Source of the DNA: Comamonas thiooxydans | GTDB lineage: Bacteria; Pseudomonadota; Gammaproteobacteria; Burkholderiales; Burkholderiaceae_C | Assembly: GCF_000964545.1 (NCBI RefSeq) | Contig: NZ_BBVD01000007.1 | Span: 434,001 to 498,000 of the forward strand | DNA length: 64,000 nt | Direction: 5' to 3' | In this document: one piece after another, positions 61,814 to 64,000 of the stretch | Position numbering within the stretch: position 1 is the stretch's first letter | How the letters are laid out: each line of letters opens with the position of its first letter | Program-made: the position numbers and the translations under genes | The notes under the pieces: generated by a model | What the model saw: only the letters and a program-made list of their open reading frames with translations | Database searches by the model: none | What the model was told of the DNA's origin: nothing

Positions 61814-62188
61814 ATGCAGGACATGAACCAGGACATCCGGGTGCCGCTGGAGCAGGTGGCGCATACGCGCTCGGGCGACAAGGGCAATACTTCCAACATC
61901 GCGGTGTTTGCCTACGAGCCCGAGCTCTATGCGCTGCTCAAGCAGCAACTGAGCGCCGAACGCTTCAAGGCCTTCCATGGCCGGGTCATCACCGGCGAGG
62001 TGCTGCGCTACGAGGCCGATAACCTGCACGCGCTGAACTTCGTGGCGCACGGTGCGCTGGGCGGCGGCGTCTCGCGCAGCCTGTCGGTGGACAACTACGG
62101 CAAGGCGCTGTCGGCGGCCATCTTGGGCTTCGAACTGCTCGTGCCCGCAGTGCTGGCGCCGCTGCTGCGCCGCCGTGCGCCGGGCTGA
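61814..62188 (+). CDS. AtuA-related small subunit-like protein
   Basis: This 124-residue protein matches the C-terminal AtuA-like ferredoxin-fold domain that in some species is fused to DUF1446: V-P-L-E-Q-V-A-H-T-R-S-G-D-K-G-N-T-S-N-I-type start (residues 10-29) and a conserved F-V-A-H-G-A-L-G-G-G-V. It lies 15 bases after the large subunit and surely functions with it. Confidence 0.88.
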   Translation: MQDMNQDIRVPLEQVAHTRSGDKGNTSNIAVFAYEPELYALLKQQLSAERFKAFHGRVITGEVLRYEADNLHALNFVAHGALGGGVSRSLSVDNYGKALSAAILGFELLVPAVLAPLLRRRAPG

Positions 62189-62255
62189 ACTGGCGCCGAC
62201 ATCCAGTACGGGCATCCGCCGCATATTCCATAAAACTCCACCAGGAGACACCGCA

Positions 62256-63227
62256 ATGACCTTGCATCTGTTTCGCGCCGCCGCGCTGGCCATGGCGGCC
62301 TGCGCGGGCGTGGCCCTCGCGCAGGCCACGGCCTATCCCGCCAAGCCCGTTCGCATCATCGTGCCCTATCCGGCAGGAGGCACCACGGACATCATCGCAC
62401 GGCTGGCGGCGGCCCAGCTGTCCGAGCGGCTGCGCCAGCCCTTCGTCGTCGAAAACCGGGCCGGCGCCAGCGGTGCCATAGGCTCGGTGGCCGTGGCCCA
62501 GGCCGCCGCCGACGGCTATACCCTGGTCATGGGAACGGCCAGCTCGCACGGCATCAACTCGGCGCTGCAGAAGAACCTGCCCTATGACGCCGTCAAGGAC
62601 TTCGCGCCCGTTACCGTGGTGGCCAGCACGCCCAACATCATCGTGGTCCATCCCAGCGTCCCCGCGCGCACCCTGGGCGAGTTGCTGGCGCTGGCCAAGG
62701 CCAGGCCCGGGCAGATCAACTTCGGCTCGACCAGCCCCGGCGGCTCTCCGCACATGAGCGCCGAGCTGCTCAAGATGATGGCGGGCGTGGACATGACCCA
62801 TGTGCCTTACAAGGGCGCATCGCCCATGCTCACCGATCTCATGGGCGGGCAGATACAGGCAGGCTTCGACAACCTGCCGTCCACCATCGCCTTCGTGCGC
62901 AGCGGCAAGCTGCGGGCGTTGGCTGTGACCACGACGCAGCGCTGGCCCGGGGCGGCAGACATTCCCTCCGTCGCCGAAAGCGTGCCCGGCTACGAGGTCT
63001 CGGGCTGGTTCGGCCTGCTGGCTCCGGCGGGAACGCCCAAGGCGGTGCTCGACACGCTGCAGACCGCAGTCGCCCAGGCCGTGCGGGACCCTGAGGTGAC
63101 CCGGCAGCTGCGCAGCCTGGGCGCCGAGCCCGTGGCCAGCAGGCCCGAGGCCTTCGCGCAGCAGATCCGCGCCGACGTGGACAAATGGCGCGGCGTGGTT
63201 AAGGCCACGGGCGTGACACTGGAATAG
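62256..63227 (+). CDS. Bug/TctC-type solute-binding protein of the AtuA-like cluster
   Basis: This roughly 323-residue periplasmic binding protein has a signal peptide ending A-L-A-Q. It shows the Bug motifs Y-P-A-K-P-V-R-I-I-V-P-Y-P-A-G-G-T-T-D, A-D-G-Y-T-L-V and H-V-P-Y-K-G-A-S-P. It follows the AtuA-like pair by 67 bases with a CAGGAGA site and is probably co-transcribed. No TctA/TctB genes are nearby. Its ligand should be the substrate of the AtuA-like enzyme. Confidence 0.9.
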   Translation: MTLHLFRAAALAMAACAGVALAQATAYPAKPVRIIVPYPAGGTTDIIARLAAAQLSERLRQPFVVENRAGASGAIGSVAVAQAAADGYTLVMGTASSHGINSALQKNLPYDAVKDFAPVTVVASTPNIIVVHPSVPARTLGELLALAKARPGQINFGSTSPGGSPHMSAELLKMMAGVDMTHVPYKGASPMLTDLMGGQIQAGFDNLPSTIAFVRSGKLRALAVTTTQRWPGAADIPSVAESVPGYEVSGWFGLLAPAGTPKAVLDTLQTAVAQAVRDPEVTRQLRSLGAEPVASRPEAFAQQIRADVDKWRGVVKATGVTLE

Positions 63228-63304
63228 CCCGAGTCACCGACAATGGCAGCTTTGCGCGGTGGCGGACTCGGGGTCAGACACCGCACCACTCGAAATCCAT
63301 TGTC

Positions 63305-63790
63305 ATGAACATCACCAAAGACACTGCCGTCACCATCAACTACAAGATTCACGAGCTGCTCGCGGGCGGCGTGGCCGTCAAACTGCTGGACAAGGGCGAT
63401 GTGGCCTATCTGCACGGCGGCTATGACAACATTTTCGCCAAGGTCGAAGCCGCTCTGGACGGCAAGCAAAAAGGCGATACCGTGACCGTGGATCTGGCCG
63501 TGGCCGACGCCTTCGGCGAGCGCGACGAAAGCCTCAAGCGCACCATTCCCAAGGGTGAATTCCCTGCTGGCGTGAAGGTGGGCGGCCAGCTGCGCGGCAC
63601 CAATGACCAGGGCCTGCCCCAGATCTACAACGTGGTGAAGATCAAGGGCCCCGTGGTGCTGCTGGATGGCAACCACCCTCTGGCCGGTTTTGCGCTGCGC
63701 TTCAGCGCGGTGGTCAACGAGGTGCGTGCGGCCTCCGAAGAAGAAATTGCCCACAAGCACGTGCACGGCGGCCACGGTCATCACCACTAA
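63305..63790 (+). CDS. slyD: FKBP-type peptidyl-prolyl isomerase SlyD
   Basis: This 161-residue SlyD has the split FKBP domain with the insert-in-flap around residues 70-120 (G-E-R-D-E-S-L, P-K-G-E-F-P-A-G-V). Its N-terminal half contains Y-L-H-G-G-Y-D-N-I-F. The C terminus is a short His-rich tail (H-K-H-V-H-G-G-H-G-H-H-H) that can bind nickel, as in SlyD of hydrogenase maturation. It is cytoplasmic and stands alone. Confidence 0.95.
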   Translation: MNITKDTAVTINYKIHELLAGGVAVKLLDKGDVAYLHGGYDNIFAKVEAALDGKQKGDTVTVDLAVADAFGERDESLKRTIPKGEFPAGVKVGGQLRGTNDQGLPQIYNVVKIKGPVVLLDGNHPLAGFALRFSAVVNEVRAASEEEIAHKHVHGGHGHHH

Positions 63791-63877
63791 AAACATAGCT
63801 TCAAGCGTATGCAAATAAAGGATTTCAGCATTATTTTCAGCTGAAATCCTTTGTCTGAAGGCGCAAGCTGCTATCAA
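63791..63877. repeat. nested family B repeat 3' of slyD
   Basis: AAACATAGCTTCAAGCG on the left and CGCAAGCTGCTATC on the right enclose a perfect 13-bp hairpin (63817-63829 with 63840-63852, loop of 10). Confidence 0.65.
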
Positions 63878-63882
63878 AACAA

Positions 63883-63915
63883 AAAGGCCCCCGGATTTCT
63901 GTTCCGGGGGCCTTT
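63883..63915. terminator. bidirectional terminator between slyD and the convergent gene
   Basis: AAAGGCCCCCGGA (63883-63895) pairs perfectly with TCCGGGGGCCTTT (63903-63915), with A-run before and T after. Confidence 0.92.
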
Positions 63916-63944
63916 TGTCTGCTTGGGACCGCTCGTTCAGGCGG

Positions 63945-64000
63945 TCAGGCGATCCAGCGCTTCGCGGTACTTGGCCGCCGTCCTGTCGATCACTTCCTTG
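63945..64000 (-). CDS. purC: 3' end of probable phosphoribosylaminoimidazole-succinocarboxamide synthase
   Basis: Only the last 18 codons before the TGA are visible. They read E-V-I-D-R-T-A-A-K-Y-R-E-A-L-D-R-L-T-A, very like the C terminus of many PurC (SAICAR synthase) proteins (V-x-x-T-x-x-K-Y-x-E-A-x-x-R-L-T). The fragment is short, so the call is tentative. Confidence 0.5.

Noticed and set aside
60437..62188. Citronellol/geraniol (atu) degradation pathway
   Set aside because: Only AtuA-like proteins are present; the carboxylase, dehydrogenase and hydratase genes of the atu cluster are missing, so the pathway name should not be transferred.
1..64000. tRNA, rRNA, CRISPR array, insertion sequence or phage genes
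   Set aside because: No cloverleaf, rRNA segment, regular direct-repeat array, transposase or integrase was recognised by reading both strands.

Overview
The window is one piece of a GC-rich betaproteobacterial chromosome. It is most likely Comamonas or a close Comamonadaceae relative. Support comes from the gene order amgK<>lptD-surA-rsmA with no pdxA, three orphan Bug-type solute-binding proteins, many LysR regulators, and short dispersed intergenic repeats that I recall from Comamonas, Delftia and Acidovorax. Species cannot be fixed from the sequence alone. No rRNA, tRNA, CRISPR array, transposase or phage gene was seen.

Layout. 1-9.8 kb: end of an M20 peptidase, a lysophospholipase-like hydrolase, a degenerate SRAP/YedK protein, rsmE, the peptidoglycan-recycling kinase amgK, and divergent from it the outer-membrane biogenesis operon lptD-surA-rsmA. 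9.8-14 kb: class III aminotransferase, DUF2061 membrane protein, GNAT, NUDIX and EamA genes. 14-19.7 kb: a LysR<>Bug-gamma-glutamyltransferase unit, then an ECF41 sigma factor with its carboxymuconolactone-decarboxylase-like partner; both of the last two carry matching ECF41-type promoters. 19.9-26.7 kb: a minus-strand organic-acid cluster, lysR-gntP-tcuA-tcuB-bug. 26.8-31.8 kb: mnmA, then a response regulator, a 7TMR-type histidine kinase and an unknown protein in one transcription unit. 32-38.2 kb: TerC family protein, a secreted RNase with a barstar-like inhibitor, putP and a class A PBP. 38.4-43.3 kb: redox and stress genes (glutathione peroxidase, pirin, isochorismatase family, HxlR<>MDR reductase). 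43.3-44.2 kb: a 0.9 kb gene-free segment with a structured inverted-repeat element. 44.2-52.3 kb: a second, soluble, orphan histidine kinase overlapping an unknown gene, a flavin reductase, a glyoxalase fold protein, a zinc-ribbon protein, a methyltransferase, a lipoprotein, tapT, an amino-acid-binding protein and a sterol desaturase. 52.7-64 kb: acyltransferase, DUF924, DUF1439 lipoprotein, ModA-like lipoprotein<>LysR, GST, pirin, a LysR<>AtuA-like two-subunit cluster with its own Bug protein, slyD, and the 3' end of a probable purC.

The most notable points are: (i) a roughly 80-120 bp GC-rich repeat found six times, each time starting within about 10 nt of a stop codon and in the orientation of that gene; (ii) a second family of short AT-flanked hairpins in many 3' regions; (iii) an ECF41 regulon whose two promoters can be read by eye; (iv) two closely related histidine kinases, each next to an unrelated uncharacterised protein; (v) an SRAP protein that has lost its catalytic residues; (vi) an exported RNase paired with a barstar-like inhibitor. 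I did not find a clearly new multi-gene defence or mobile system.
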